Source: IDS-8 sp035304345
GTDB taxonomy: Bacteria > Pseudomonadota > Gammaproteobacteria > Steroidobacterales > Woeseiaceae
Direction: 5' to 3'
Length of the DNA stretch: 64,000 nucleotides
Assembly (NCBI GenBank): GCA_035304345.1
Contig: DATGQE010000027.1
Span: 27,394 to 91,393 of the forward strand
In this document: one piece after another, positions 17,562 through 27,856 of the stretch
Numbering within the stretch: the stretch's first letter is position 1
Layout: every line of letters starts with the position of its first letter
Made by a program: the position numbers and the translations under genes
The notes under the pieces: model-generated
Database searches by the model: none
The model's input: only the letters and a program-made list of their open reading frames with translations
What the model was told of the DNA's origin: nothing

Positions 17562-18809
17562 ATGAGCAGAACCGTCGCCCCTTTCGAGCCGAAGCCGATG
17601 AAGCTCAGCATCCTCACCGCCGCCTTGCAGGAGCTGACGCCGAGGGAGAAGCGCGATGCCGATCCCGACCTCGCGATCGAGGAATGGCTCGCCTTCGCGC
17701 GCGAGATCGGCGCGCCTTACATCCAGCTCTCGGCGGCATTGCATCCCAGCGTCGCCGACGTGCCGGAGGAAGCGATGCTCGACCCGGTCGCGAACACGCT
17801 CGACCTGCGGGAGCCGTTCGACCGCAAACGCGCCGATCGCGTCGCGGCCGCCATGAAGGAGACGGGCGTCGGCCTGTCCGACCTCGGCTACTTCGACAAC
17901 ATGCTGGTCGCCGATCGGGACGCGCGGCGCTTCAAGCACGAGTTCATGCTGCGCGTGTTCGATGCCGCGGTGCTGCTCGAAGCGGACGCCGTCTGCGGCT
18001 TCGTCGGCCGCAACATGGATCTCGAGATGGACCAGAACCTCGAGCTGTTCGAGGCCGAGTTCATCCCGCTGCTGAAAGAGGCGAAAGCCCGCGGCCTGAC
18101 GTACCGCGTCGAACAGTGCCCGATGCCCGGCTGGACGCCGCTCGACCGCTGGCACAACAACATCGCCTACGCACCCGGTCCCTGGATCGCGCTGCACCGG
18201 ATCTGCGAGAAGCACGGCGTCGGCGACCAGTTCCGCATCCATTACGATCCTTCCCACGCGATCCTCATGGGCCAGGACACGCGCTCGCTGTTCCAGTACC
18301 TGAAGGACGAGGGCTATGCGTTCCTGATCGACGGCTTCCACGTGAAGGGGCAAGTCATCGACGCGCGCGGCGTCTCGGCGTGGGGCTACGGCGGGCAGAC
18401 GATGCAGCGCGGCGACTGGCACGGCAGCGCGCCCTCGGAGAATCCCGCCGACCTCGCGAACGCCTGGAAGAAGCAGACCGTGCTCTGCGAGCACGAGCTG
18501 CCGGGCACCGCGCGCCACGACCCGCTCGCGTATCTCCAGAATCGGACGGTCGACTGGCTCGACCACCAGCTTGCCGCGCGCGAGCTGCTCGATCTCGATC
18601 CGGCCGAGACGTTCCTCGTCGTCGAGCACGAGTACCCGAAGGCTCGCATCCAGGACAGGGAAGCGCTGGCGCCGATCCTCAAGGGATCGCTTGCGTTCAC
18701 CCGGGCAATCGACGAGGCCGCGGCGGCGATGTACGCGCTGCAGCACGAAGTGCTCGCGGCGCAGGGCATCCCCGTCCAGGGCATCGGGCGGGAGGCGTAC
18801 CGGTCCTGA
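17562..18809 (+). CDS. sugar phosphate isomerase/epimerase-type TIM-barrel protein
   Basis: A 415-residue protein of the xylose-isomerase-like TIM-barrel superfamily. Seen are the first strand MKLSILTAALQEL, the acidic cluster CGFVGRNMDLEMDQNLELFE, the metal-site candidates Glu in YRVEQCPMPGW, Asp/His in IHYDPSHAILMGQD and His in IDGFHVKGQ, and a C-terminal helical extension. Members isomerise or epimerise sugars or break inositol-type substrates; the exact substrate is unknown. The open frame extends 225 bases upstream into the permease remnant, but the ATG at 17562 (or 17598) gives the family N-terminus. It stops six bases before the convergent DUF1203 gene. Confidence 0.82.
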   Translation: MSRTVAPFEPKPMKLSILTAALQELTPREKRDADPDLAIEEWLAFAREIGAPYIQLSAALHPSVADVPEEAMLDPVANTLDLREPFDRKRADRVAAAMKETGVGLSDLGYFDNMLVADRDARRFKHEFMLRVFDAAVLLEADAVCGFVGRNMDLEMDQNLELFEAEFIPLLKEAKARGLTYRVEQCPMPGWTPLDRWHNNIAYAPGPWIALHRICEKHGVGDQFRIHYDPSHAILMGQDTRSLFQYLKDEGYAFLIDGFHVKGQVIDARGVSAWGYGGQTMQRGDWHGSAPSENPADLANAWKKQTVLCEHELPGTARHDPLAYLQNRTVDWLDHQLAARELLDLDPAETFLVVEHEYPKARIQDREALAPILKGSLAFTRAIDEAAAAMYALQHEVLAAQGIPVQGIGREAYRS

Positions 18810-18815
18810 GGGACC

Positions 18816-19283
18816 TCACGCGCGCGTGACGAGCGCCGCGTAGCAGCCCGGCTTCGCGTTGTGGAGGTGCAGGTAGGCGACCGCCGGGTCGCGCAGCACC
18901 TCCGTGATCGCCCGGCCGAGATCGGCGCCGTCGACGACGTCCGCCTGCACCATGTCGTGTGCCTCGTCGAAAGCGCGCAGCGAGATCAGGCGGCTCGCCA
19001 GCACGGCCGGGATCTCGCCGGGCGCCGGGAACGCCTGCTCGGCGTGCTCCCGGACGAAAATGGCGTGGCTCGCGCGGTAAGGCGACTCCGCCGGCTGGTG
19101 CTCGTAGTGGAGCAGCAGGACGGTCTCGCCGGGCTCCGCGTCCGCGAGGCTGACGCGGCACGGAAATCCCGGCTTGCGATCGACGACCACGCGCCGGGCA
19201 CGCATGGCGGCGAGCTCGGCGTCGGACAGGGTGAACAGGCGCGCGAACGGGGCATACGGCAGGGCGTGAACCTGGAAAGACAT
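18816..19283 (-). CDS. DUF1203 family protein
   Basis: A 155-residue soluble protein matching DUF1203: FQVHALPYAPFARLFTLSDA at the start, the central PGFPCRVSLADAEPGE and VLLLHYEHQPAESPYRASH, and the terminal VAYLHLHNAKPGCYAALV. No function is established for the family. The ATG at 19283 is chosen over the more distant one at 19439 because the extra residues are proline/arginine-rich and unlike the family. The stop codon lies inside a perfect 14-base palindrome (18816-18829). It is divergent from the membrane protein at 19442. Confidence 0.85.
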   Translation of the reverse strand: MSFQVHALPYAPFARLFTLSDAELAAMRARRVVVDRKPGFPCRVSLADAEPGETVLLLHYEHQPAESPYRASHAIFVREHAEQAFPAPGEIPAVLASRLISLRAFDEAHDMVQADVVDGADLGRAITEVLRDPAVAYLHLHNAKPGCYAALVTRA

Positions 19284-19441
19284 GGGTGGCACTCCTCTCT
19301 TCCCGGGTGCAGGATAGTCCGCGGGGAATCCGGCCGACATCCGTTTCTTGCGGTGGAATTCGAGCCGGATCGAGCGGGCGGAACCTGGCGGCCCGCTCGC
19401 GGTCCAGCCCTGCAGGACCAGGTCCATGGATGGAGGCAAGG

Positions 19442-19957
19442 ATGCGTGTCAGCCTGCAGCTTTTCAGCATCGTTCTCGTGACCGTCGCGCTGACGCCGCC
19501 CCTGGCGCACGCCCTCGAGCTGCCCGGCAAGCGGCGGCTGACGCAGGACGTCTACGTCACGGTACAGAAGATGTACTACCCGGGCTTTACGCTGGCCGGG
19601 ATCGCGGAGCCGGTCGCGATCCTCTCCACCCTGCTGCTCCTCCTCGTCACGCCGTTCGACACGACGCCGTTCTGGTCGACGCTGTTCGCGCTGCTCTGCC
19701 TCGCCGGCATGCACACGATCTACTGGCGCGTCACCCATCCCCTGAACAGGGCGTGGCTGGAAGGCGAAAGGCTCTCGAAATCGGGGCAGCGGTTCTTCGC
19801 CGCCGGGCAAGGGTCGAAGCACGCCGCACCGGGCGACGGCGCCGACTGGACGGCCCTGCGCGACCGCTGGGAACGCTCGCACGTCAACCGGGCGATCCTC
19901 GCCGCGCTCGCGCTCGTGGCGCTGCTCATCGCGCTGTCGCCGATCGAGACCAAGTGA
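19442..19957 (+). CDS. small membrane protein, DUF1772-like
   Basis: A 171-residue protein with four hydrophobic segments: an N-terminal one (VSLQLFSIVLVTVALTPPLA), two in the middle (VAILSTLLLLLVTPF and TLFALLCLAGMHTIYWRVTH) and one at the C-terminus. The central GITL-like GFTLAGIAEPVAIL and the IYWRVTHPLNRAWL segment resemble DUF1772/anthrone-oxygenase-like membrane proteins. No enzyme activity can be claimed. An in-frame ATG at 19430 is an alternative start. It precedes the VOC gene by 85 bases with a small CCGGCC/GGCCGG hairpin between them. Confidence 0.7.
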   Translation: MRVSLQLFSIVLVTVALTPPLAHALELPGKRRLTQDVYVTVQKMYYPGFTLAGIAEPVAILSTLLLLLVTPFDTTPFWSTLFALLCLAGMHTIYWRVTHPLNRAWLEGERLSKSGQRFFAAGQGSKHAAPGDGADWTALRDRWERSHVNRAILAALALVALLIALSPIETK

Positions 19958-20042
19958 CGCCGGCCGTCCCGGCAGTTGCTAAGCTGAGTACAGGTCCGGC
20001 CGTTTCCAGGCCGGTGACATTCCGAGCTCGAGGAGTAACGTC

Positions 20043-20420
20043 ATGATCGCGCATGCGATGCTTGTCGTCACGGACAGCGAGCGGGCAAAGGCGTTCTACG
20101 CCAGGGCGCTGGCGCCGCTGGGCTACCGCAAGAACATGGATTTCGGCGAGGCGGCCGGCTTCAACGACGGGCAGAACACGGATTTCTGGATCGCGCAGCG
20201 GACCGTCGTCGAGCCGCTGCACCTGGCCTTCCAGGCGCAGAGCCGGGAGGAAGTCGACGCATTCTACCGGGCCGCGCTCGACGCCGGCGCCCGCGACAAC
20301 GGCGCACCGGGCTACCGGACCGAGTACTGGCCCGGCTACTACGCCGCGTTCGTTCACGACCCGGATGGTCACAACGTCGAAGCGGTATTCTATGACTATG
20401 ACCGGGCGGAGCAGGCGTGA
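20043..20420 (+). CDS. VOC (glyoxalase/bleomycin resistance) family protein
   Basis: A 125-residue single VOC module. The opening IAHAMLVVTDSERAKAFYAR and the closing FVHDPDGHNVEAVFYD are the two conserved beta-alpha-beta motifs, with metal ligand candidates His4 in IAHAML and Glu in NVEAVF. Members are metal-dependent lyases, dioxygenases or binding proteins. The substrate is unknown. GAGGAG lies just upstream of the ATG. The GST gene begins 55 bases downstream in the same direction, so the two may share a transcript and a detoxification role. Confidence 0.88.
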   Translation: MIAHAMLVVTDSERAKAFYARALAPLGYRKNMDFGEAAGFNDGQNTDFWIAQRTVVEPLHLAFQAQSREEVDAFYRAALDAGARDNGAPGYRTEYWPGYYAAFVHDPDGHNVEAVFYDYDRAEQA

Positions 20421-20475
20421 TCGCGGCTGCGGTCGGCAAACGCCTGACCTCGCCCGCAATCCTTGGAGATGACCC

Positions 20476-21093
20476 ATGATGAAGTTGTATTACAGCCCGG
20501 GTGCCTGCTCCATGGCCCCCCACATCGCGCTGCACGAGCTCGGCCTCCCCGTCGAGGCGATCAAGGTCGATCTCGCGACACACAAGCTGGAAGACGGCTC
20601 CGACTACTATGCCGTCAACCCGAAAGGCTACGTTCCGTTGCTCGTCCTGGACGACGGCACGACGCTGACGGAAGCCCACGTCGTGCTGCAGTACATCGCG
20701 GATCGCAAGCCCGGTACGCTCGCGCCGGAGTTCGGCACCGTGGCGCGCTGGAAGCTGATGGAGTGGCTGGGCTTCATCGCGACCGAGGTGCACAAGGGAT
20801 TCGGCCCGCTGTGGTCGCCGGACACACCGCCCGAAGTACGGGAGCGGACGGTGGAGGCGCTCGGCCGCCGCTTCGCGCTGCTCTCCGAGACGCTGCGCCG
20901 GCAGCCGTTCCTCACCGGGCAGGATTTCACGATCGCGGACGCATACCTGTACGTGATCCTCAACTGGACCAGGCTGCACAAGATCGACATCTCGCCGTGG
21001 CCCGCGCTCGGCGAATTCCAGGCGCGCGTCCGCGAGCGGCCCGCCGTGCGCGCGACGCTGGAGGCCGAGGGCCTGGCGCAGGCGCGCTCGTAA
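20476..21093 (+). CDS. glutathione S-transferase (GstA/beta-class-like)
   Basis: A 205-residue cytosolic glutathione transferase. The N-terminal thioredoxin-fold domain starts MKLYYSPGACSMAPHIALHE, with the Cys/Ser pair at residues 11-12 typical of bacterial beta-class enzymes, and contains the glutathione-binding segment NPKGYVPLLVLDDG and TEAHVVLQYI. The all-helical C-domain has the N-capping box DFTIADAYLYVI. It conjugates glutathione to electrophiles or acts as a peroxidase; the specific substrate is unknown. A strong hairpin follows between this gene and groL. Confidence 0.92.
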   Translation: MMKLYYSPGACSMAPHIALHELGLPVEAIKVDLATHKLEDGSDYYAVNPKGYVPLLVLDDGTTLTEAHVVLQYIADRKPGTLAPEFGTVARWKLMEWLGFIATEVHKGFGPLWSPDTPPEVRERTVEALGRRFALLSETLRRQPFLTGQDFTIADAYLYVILNWTRLHKIDISPWPALGEFQARVRERPAVRATLEAEGLAQARS

Positions 21094-21106
21094 AGCCCCA
21101 TAAATG

Positions 21107-21135
21107 AAAAGCCCCGGCCGCGAGGCGGCCGGGGC
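21107..21135 (-). terminator. rho-independent terminator of groESL
   Basis: A perfect 11-base-pair GC stem, GCCCCGGCCGC (21111-21121) with its complement at 21125-21135, closes a three-base loop (GAG). On the minus strand it is followed by TTTT (21110-21107), so it fits termination of the groES-groEL transcript. On the plus strand no T run follows, although the stem may also stop readthrough from the GST gene. Confidence 0.85.
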
Positions 21136-21161
21136 CTGCGTCATGCGCGGGCTGCGCGCTC

Positions 21162-22793
<1,632 letters not shown>

Positions 22794-22829
22794 TGCTCGT
22801 TAACCTCCTGAATGCCAATCGCTACGAAG

Positions 22830-23120
22830 CTATTGATCGAAGACCGCCATCACGTCGTCTTCGCGCATGACGAGCAGCTCCTCGCCGTCCAGTTTCACTT
22901 CCGTTCCGGCGTACTTCCCGAACAGCACCTGGTCGCCGACCTTCACGCCCAGCGGCCGCCGGTCGCCGTTGTCCAGGATCTTGCCGTTCCCGACTGCGAC
23001 CACCTCGCCGCGGATCGGCTTCTCCGCCGCGGTGTCCGGGATGACGATCCCGCCCGCCGAGGTCCGTTCCTCCTCGACACGCTTTACCACGACGCGGTCA
23101 TGCAAAGGACGAATCTTCAT
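22830..23120 (-). CDS. groS: co-chaperonin GroES (10 kDa)
   Basis: A 96-residue cap of the GroEL chamber. The N-terminal MKIRPLHDRVVVKR, the mobile loop ERTSAGGIVIPDTAAEKP and the C-terminal VLFGKYAGTEVKLDGEELLV are all standard. First gene of the groESL operon, with an approximately 70-base leader from the sigma32-type promoter near 23200-23228. Confidence 0.98.
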   Translation of the reverse strand: MKIRPLHDRVVVKRVEEERTSAGGIVIPDTAAEKPIRGEVVAVGNGKILDNGDRRPLGVKVGDQVLFGKYAGTEVKLDGEELLVMREDDVMAVFDQ

Positions 23121-23200
23121 GTTCTTCCCTCACTGGCCGGCCGTCGCCGGCCGAAAGACTGGTGTTCTGGCCCGGGCTCGACGGCCCGATCGACAGCCTC

Positions 23201-23228
23201 TTATGGGCCGGCCGCGGGCGATTTCAAG
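23201..23228 (-). promoter_or_regulatory. sigma32-type heat-shock promoter of groESL
   Basis: On the minus strand CTTGAAA (23228-23222) is followed after 13 bases by GCCCATAA (23208-23201). The sigma32 consensus is CTTGAAA, 13-15 bases, CCCCATNT; the -35 is exact and the -10 differs at two positions. It lies about 80 bases upstream of groES. No CIRCE element is seen, so control is probably by sigma32 rather than HrcA. Confidence 0.75.
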
Positions 23229-23387
23229 GGGGTGACCGGCGGGCCGGCCGGCCCCCGGGGCATGCGCGGGCAAGGGCGGCCCCCGGGACCCGGGGCCGGG
23301 TGCGGACCGGCACGGCGCGACCCCCGTGGCATGCGTCTTGCAGCCCGAGGCCGCTGCATCGGGCACGCACCCGGAGGAGGCAGACCC

Positions 23388-24371
23388 ATGGCGAACGTCG
23401 CAATCAACGGCCTCGGCCGCATCGGCCGCGCAACCCTGAGGCAGCTCGTCGGCCACCCCAAGCTCCGGCTGGTCGGGGCCAACGACCTCACCTCGCTCGA
23501 CAACCTCGCGTACCTGCTCCGCTACGACAGCGTGTACGGGCGCTCGACCGGTATCGAGGTGGACGCCGACGCCCTCGTCCTGCAGGGCGAGCGGATCCCG
23601 GTCTTCCACGAGCCGGAGCCGTCGAGCCTGCCGTGGAAGCGGCTCGACGTGGACCTGGTCTTCGAGTGCACGGGCCGGTTCACCAACCGCGAAGCCCTGG
23701 AAGGCCACCTGCGCGCGGGGGCGCGCAAGGCGATCCTGTCGGCACCGAGCAAGAAGGACGACATGCCGTTCGTCGTCCCGGGCGTCAACGAGTCCGGGGA
23801 CGCCGAGGTGTTCTGCGTCGCGAGCTGCACCACCAACTGCATCGCGCCCGTGGTCGAGATCGTCGGCCGCCGTCTCGGCGTGCTCAAGGCCGCCATGACG
23901 ACGGTGCACGCCTATACCTCGTCGCAGGCGATCGTGGACGCGCCGGCGAAGAGGCCGGAGCGCGGCCGCGCGGGAGCGGTGAACCTCGTGCCGACCAGCA
24001 CGGGCGCGGCCAAGGCCGCGACCGCCGTGCTGCCGCCGTACGCCGGGAAGTTCGACGGCCTCGCGATCCGCGCGCCCGTCCCGACGGGGTCGGTCGCCGA
24101 CATCACGTTCCTGGTGGAGAGGAAGACCACGGTCGACGAGGTCAACGGCATCTTCGTCGAGGAAGCGGACACGCCGCGCTACCGCGGCATCTTGGAGGTC
24201 AGCCAGGACGACCTCGTCTCGACCGATATCATCGGCAAGGCGAGCGCCTCCATCATCGCGCTCCCCCTGACGCGCGTCGTGGACGGCGACCTGCTCAAGG
24301 TCTTCGCCTGGTACGACAACGAGTGGGGCTACGCCGCGCAGATGATCCGCGAGGCCGAAAAAGCGACCTGA
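23388..24371 (+). CDS. gap: glyceraldehyde-3-phosphate dehydrogenase, type I
   Basis: A 327-residue glycolytic enzyme oxidising glyceraldehyde-3-phosphate to 1,3-bisphosphoglycerate. The Rossmann start is VAINGLGRIGRATLRQL, with Asp33 in NDLTSLDN pointing to NAD preference. The catalytic motif is SCTTN with Cys147, the base is His174 in TVHAYTSSQ, and substrate-binding residues are in STGAAKA and the terminal WYDNEWGYAAQM. The ATG at 23388 follows GGAGGAGG; the longer open frame upstream covers the groES promoter and is not used. It is divergent from groES. Confidence 0.95.
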   Translation: MANVAINGLGRIGRATLRQLVGHPKLRLVGANDLTSLDNLAYLLRYDSVYGRSTGIEVDADALVLQGERIPVFHEPEPSSLPWKRLDVDLVFECTGRFTNREALEGHLRAGARKAILSAPSKKDDMPFVVPGVNESGDAEVFCVASCTTNCIAPVVEIVGRRLGVLKAAMTTVHAYTSSQAIVDAPAKRPERGRAGAVNLVPTSTGAAKAATAVLPPYAGKFDGLAIRAPVPTGSVADITFLVERKTTVDEVNGIFVEEADTPRYRGILEVSQDDLVSTDIIGKASASIIALPLTRVVDGDLLKVFAWYDNEWGYAAQMIREAEKAT

Positions 24372-24474
24372 CCGGCGTCGTGCAATCGGCGCGGGCGCGC
24401 CGCATACTTGGCGCCTGCAGGAGCGCGCACATTGCGTGCGACAGCGCTCCGTCCGGATTGCCGTGGATCGAAGG

Positions 24475-25179
24475 ATGAAGCTCTATACCGCGCCGTTGAG
24501 CCTGTTCGCGCGCAAGGTCGAGATCGCGCTGCGCGAGAAGGGACGCCCGTTCGACGCCGTCATGGTGCCGTTCAGCCAGACGCAGGGGTACAGCCCGAAA
24601 CACCCCGACGTGCTCGCCGCGAACCCCAAGGGGCAGGTGCCGGTGCTCGTCGACGGCGACGTCGCGATCTACGACTCGACCGTGATCCTCGAATACCTGG
24701 AGGACGCGTACCCGAAGCCCGCCCTGTATCCCCGCGACCCGGCGGAACGGGCGCGCTGCCGCCTGCTGGATCTGTACGCCGACGAGATCATGCTGCCGCC
24801 GGTCCGGGCCCTGATGCACCGCAACACGCCGGGCGAGCGGGACCCCGAACGCTGGCAGGCGAACGAGGCGCGGGCGAAGGAAGCGGAGGCGGAGCTCGAA
24901 CGGCATTACGCGGAGCTCGCCGCGCAGCTCGGCAACCGCCAGCACTTCTGCGGCGCGTTCGGCGCGGCCGACATCGCGGTGTTCATGATGGTGTTCTGGT
25001 CGCTGCGCCTCGGCGGGCCCGGCCTCGAGCGCCAGCCGGCGCTCGCCGCCTGGTACCGGCGCCTGCTGAGGCGCCCGGCCTTCACCGACGTCGTGACCGC
25101 CATCCTCGAGGCGGACCGCGCGCTGTCCGCACCGGTCGCCGGCGCATACGGCGGCGGCAGGTGGCTGCCGGGCGGCTGA
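24475..25179 (+). CDS. glutathione S-transferase family protein
   Basis: A 234-residue GST. The thioredoxin-fold half starts MKLYTAPLSLFARKVEIALR with Ser9 in the catalytic position and includes NPKGQVPVLVDGD and DSTVILEYLED, the glutathione gamma-glutamyl contact. The helical half has the GAADIAVFMM box. It is distinct from the GST at 20476 (different first-domain motif and longer C-terminus), so not a recent duplicate. The ATG at 24475 has GGA just upstream; 24436 is a possible but unneeded longer start. The target compound is unknown. Confidence 0.9.
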   Translation: MKLYTAPLSLFARKVEIALREKGRPFDAVMVPFSQTQGYSPKHPDVLAANPKGQVPVLVDGDVAIYDSTVILEYLEDAYPKPALYPRDPAERARCRLLDLYADEIMLPPVRALMHRNTPGERDPERWQANEARAKEAEAELERHYAELAAQLGNRQHFCGAFGAADIAVFMMVFWSLRLGGPGLERQPALAAWYRRLLRRPAFTDVVTAILEADRALSAPVAGAYGGGRWLPGG

Positions 25180-25242
25180 CCCGAACGTCACCTGGCGGGT
25201 CCGCCGTCCGCTTCCTGCGGGTAGGACGGATGCCCGGCGGCT

Positions 25243-25248
25243 TATAAT
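25243..25248 (+). promoter_or_regulatory. -10 element upstream of the sodium:solute symporter
   Basis: An exact TATAAT sits 35 bases upstream of the symporter ATG in otherwise GC-rich DNA. No good -35 hexamer is found 16-18 bases upstream, so the promoter may depend on an activator or be weak. Confidence 0.5.
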
Positions 25249-25283
25249 CCGCGCACGCCTCGCCACGGGACAACAAGAACGCC

Positions 25284-26801
25284 ATGATCTACGCTGCCGT
25301 CGTGCTGCTCTACGTGCTGCTGCTGCTCGCGGTCAGCGCCTGGAAGACCCGCTCCGTCCGCTCCTCCGACGATTTCATGGTCGCCGGCCGGCGCGTCCCG
25401 GTGTACATGCTGGTCGCGACCCTGGTCTGCACCTGGATCGGCTCGGGCAGCCTGTTCGGCACGGCCGGGCTCACGTTCCGCACCGGCGTTTCCGAGCTGT
25501 GGTTCTCGTCCGGCGCGTGGCTCGGCATCCTCGTGGTCTACCTGATCGCCGCCAGGGTGCGCGGCATCGCGCAATACACCCTCACCGACCTGCTCGAGAA
25601 GCGCTATAGCCGCGTGGCGAAGGTGCTCGGCACGATCACGATCATCGTCGCCTACATGGTCATCGCCGGCTACCAGTTCAAAGGCGGCGGGCGCTTCATC
25701 GGCATCCTCTCCGACGGTGCGATCTCGCCCGAGACCGGGATGATCATCGCGGCGGTGCTCATCATCGGCTTCACCGTGCTGGCGGGCATGGTCTCGATCG
25801 TGTCGATCGACATCTTCAACGGCAGCGTCATGCTGCTCGCGATGATCCTCGCCCTGCCCTTCGCCATCGCGGCGCACGGCGGCGTGGACGCGGTGCTCAC
25901 CACGATCCGGGAGGCGGAGCCGACACACCTGTCGGCGATGGGCGGCCACGACGTGCTGTGGGTGATCGGCATCGCCCTCCCGACGTTCCTGCTGCTCACG
26001 AGCGAGAGCAGCATGTACCAGAAGTTCGCGTCTGCCGACACCGCGAGGAACGCGCGGCGCGCCGTGCTGGGCATGTTCATCGGCGTGGTGCTGATCGAGA
26101 CGCTGATGATGCTGATTGCCCTGACGGGTTTCGCGATCTACGCCGACGACTCGCGCTTCTTCCTCGCCGACGGCTCCGTCAACCGCGCCATGGCGGAGGA
26201 GATCATCCTGCGCATCGGGTTCGAGCAACTGCCGGTCATCCTGGGCTGCCTGCTGCTCGCGGCGGGCGCGGCGATCATCATCTCCACGGGGAACACGTTC
26301 CTGATGGTCGCCTCTACCAACGTCACGCGCGACATCCTGCAGGGCTTCGTCGTGCGCAACGCGAGCGAGAGGCAGGTCGTGTGGCTGCAGCGCGCCTGCA
26401 TCGTCTTCCTCGGCGTGCTGGCGTACCTGATGATGACCCAGTTCGAGACGATCCTGGAGATGGCGCTGGTCTCGTACACCATGATCGGCGCCTCGATCGC
26501 GCCGCCGTTGCTCGCCGCGTTCTTCTGGAAGCGGGTCACCCGCATCGCCGGCGTCGCGTCGATCGGTGCCGGGATGGTCACGGTGGTCACGATCGCGGCG
26601 TTGAACTCCGTGGCACGCGGCGCAACCGAGCCGTTCACCCTGCTCGGGTTCACGTTCCCCATCGATACGGATTACATCGCCATACCGGCGGTCCTCGTCT
26701 CGGTCTCGGCGCTGGTCGTCGTGAGCCTGCTCACGCCCCGCCCCGCGAAGGAAGACTGGCAGGAGTTCATCGCCGAGCCCGAGCCCTCCCGCCCCCTGTA
26801 G
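25284..26801 (+). CDS. sodium:solute symporter (SSS family)
   Basis: A 505-residue inner-membrane symporter with about 13 hydrophobic segments. Family marks include the N-terminal SSDDFMVAGRRVPVYMLVAT, then WIGSGSLFGTAGLTFRTG around the unwound first core helix, YTLTDLLEKRYSRVAKVLG, and the Na+-site region STGNTFLMVASTNVTRDI. Members drive uptake of sugars, carboxylates, amino acids or urea with the sodium gradient; the substrate cannot be read from sequence. It may profit from the Na+ gradient set by the Mrp operon further along, but the two are unlinked. Confidence 0.88.
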   Translation: MIYAAVVLLYVLLLLAVSAWKTRSVRSSDDFMVAGRRVPVYMLVATLVCTWIGSGSLFGTAGLTFRTGVSELWFSSGAWLGILVVYLIAARVRGIAQYTLTDLLEKRYSRVAKVLGTITIIVAYMVIAGYQFKGGGRFIGILSDGAISPETGMIIAAVLIIGFTVLAGMVSIVSIDIFNGSVMLLAMILALPFAIAAHGGVDAVLTTIREAEPTHLSAMGGHDVLWVIGIALPTFLLLTSESSMYQKFASADTARNARRAVLGMFIGVVLIETLMMLIALTGFAIYADDSRFFLADGSVNRAMAEEIILRIGFEQLPVILGCLLLAAGAAIIISTGNTFLMVASTNVTRDILQGFVVRNASERQVVWLQRACIVFLGVLAYLMMTQFETILEMALVSYTMIGASIAPPLLAAFFWKRVTRIAGVASIGAGMVTVVTIAALNSVARGATEPFTLLGFTFPIDTDYIAIPAVLVSVSALVVVSLLTPRPAKEDWQEFIAEPEPSRPL

Positions 26802-27040
26802 AAGGGAGCGCTTCTCGCGTCGAGCTCGCCCGGATTCCCTGCGGGAGCGCGCGTCGCGCGACCGGCGGTGTCTTCTCGCGCCTGGCGGGCGGCGGCACTG
26901 CGCAGCGTGGCAGGGAAGCGGCGAAGGGCTACACTGTGTTAGCGCGCTGCGCGCGAGGCCGAGCCTGGACCTCGTGGCTCGCGCGTTTGATGATCGTGCA
27001 CCTTTTTCTTTTAGGGCGTATTCCCGACGGGAGAGATGCG

Positions 27041-27745
27041 ATGGCGGGCAAGCCGGTTTGCGTGGTGGCGGGCGTGGGCGAAGGGAACGGGGCCGCGCTC
27101 GCGCGAGCGTTTTCGAACGAGGGGATGGCACTCGCGCTGCTCGCGCGCAGCACGGATTTCACCTCGGCGCTCGCGCGCGACCTGCCCGACGCGCGCGCCT
27201 ATGCCTGCGACGTCGGCGATGCAGGATCCGTCCGCGACGCGTTTGCCGCGATCAGGAGCGAGCTCGGCGACCCGGAGACGCTTGTCTACAACGCGGGCTC
27301 GGGCGTGTGGGGTGACGTCGAGTCGATCGGGCTCGACGATTTCGAGGCCGCGTGGCGGGTGAACGCGTACGGCGCGCTGGCCGCGAGCCGCGAAGTCATT
27401 CCCGCCATGAAGGCCGCCGGCCGGGGCAACATCATCTTCATCGGTGCGACCGCGTCGCGCCGCGGCGCCCCGCGCACCGCGGCGTTCGCGCCCGCCAAGG
27501 CAGCGCAGCGCAGCCTGGCCGAGTCCATGGCACGCAGCCTGTGGCCGCTCGGCATCCACGTATCGCTCATCGTCATCGACGCCGTCGTCGACCTGCCGCG
27601 CACCCGCCGCAGCATGCCGGACAAGCCCGACGAGTTCTTCCTGAAGCCGGAGGACATGGCGGCGAGCGCCGTCTGGCTCGCGCGGCAACCGCGCTCCGCC
27701 TGGACCTTCGAGATCGACGTCCGGCCGTTCGGCGAGAAGTGGTGA
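27041..27745 (+). CDS. short-chain dehydrogenase/reductase family protein with Tyr replaced by Phe
   Basis: A 234-residue SDR fold. The nucleotide-binding glycines are AGVGEGNGAALA, NNAG-equivalent is YNAGSG, and the Ser position falls in GATAS. The catalytic YxxxK box reads FAPAK (residues 149-153), so the proton-donating tyrosine is phenylalanine while the lysine is kept. Such F-containing SDRs form a recognisable subgroup with unclear activity. The ATG at 27041 follows GGGAGAG; the frame is open upstream through the symporter but is not coding there. The 239 bases before it hold no other gene. Confidence 0.85.
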   Translation: MAGKPVCVVAGVGEGNGAALARAFSNEGMALALLARSTDFTSALARDLPDARAYACDVGDAGSVRDAFAAIRSELGDPETLVYNAGSGVWGDVESIGLDDFEAAWRVNAYGALAASREVIPAMKAAGRGNIIFIGATASRRGAPRTAAFAPAKAAQRSLAESMARSLWPLGIHVSLIVIDAVVDLPRTRRSMPDKPDEFFLKPEDMAASAVWLARQPRSAWTFEIDVRPFGEKW

Positions 27746-27856
27746 GGCCCCGGGCGCCCCGGGTCCGCCGCGTCTGGACGCACCCGGCCGATTCGCCTAC
27801 AGTGAGCCCCCTCGCCGCACGGCACACGGGATTGTGCCGGGTCTCGGGCACGCGGA

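Noticed and set aside
23121..23387. CIRCE element before groES
   Set aside because: No TTAGCACTC/GAGTGCTAA pair is present; a sigma32-type promoter explains heat control.
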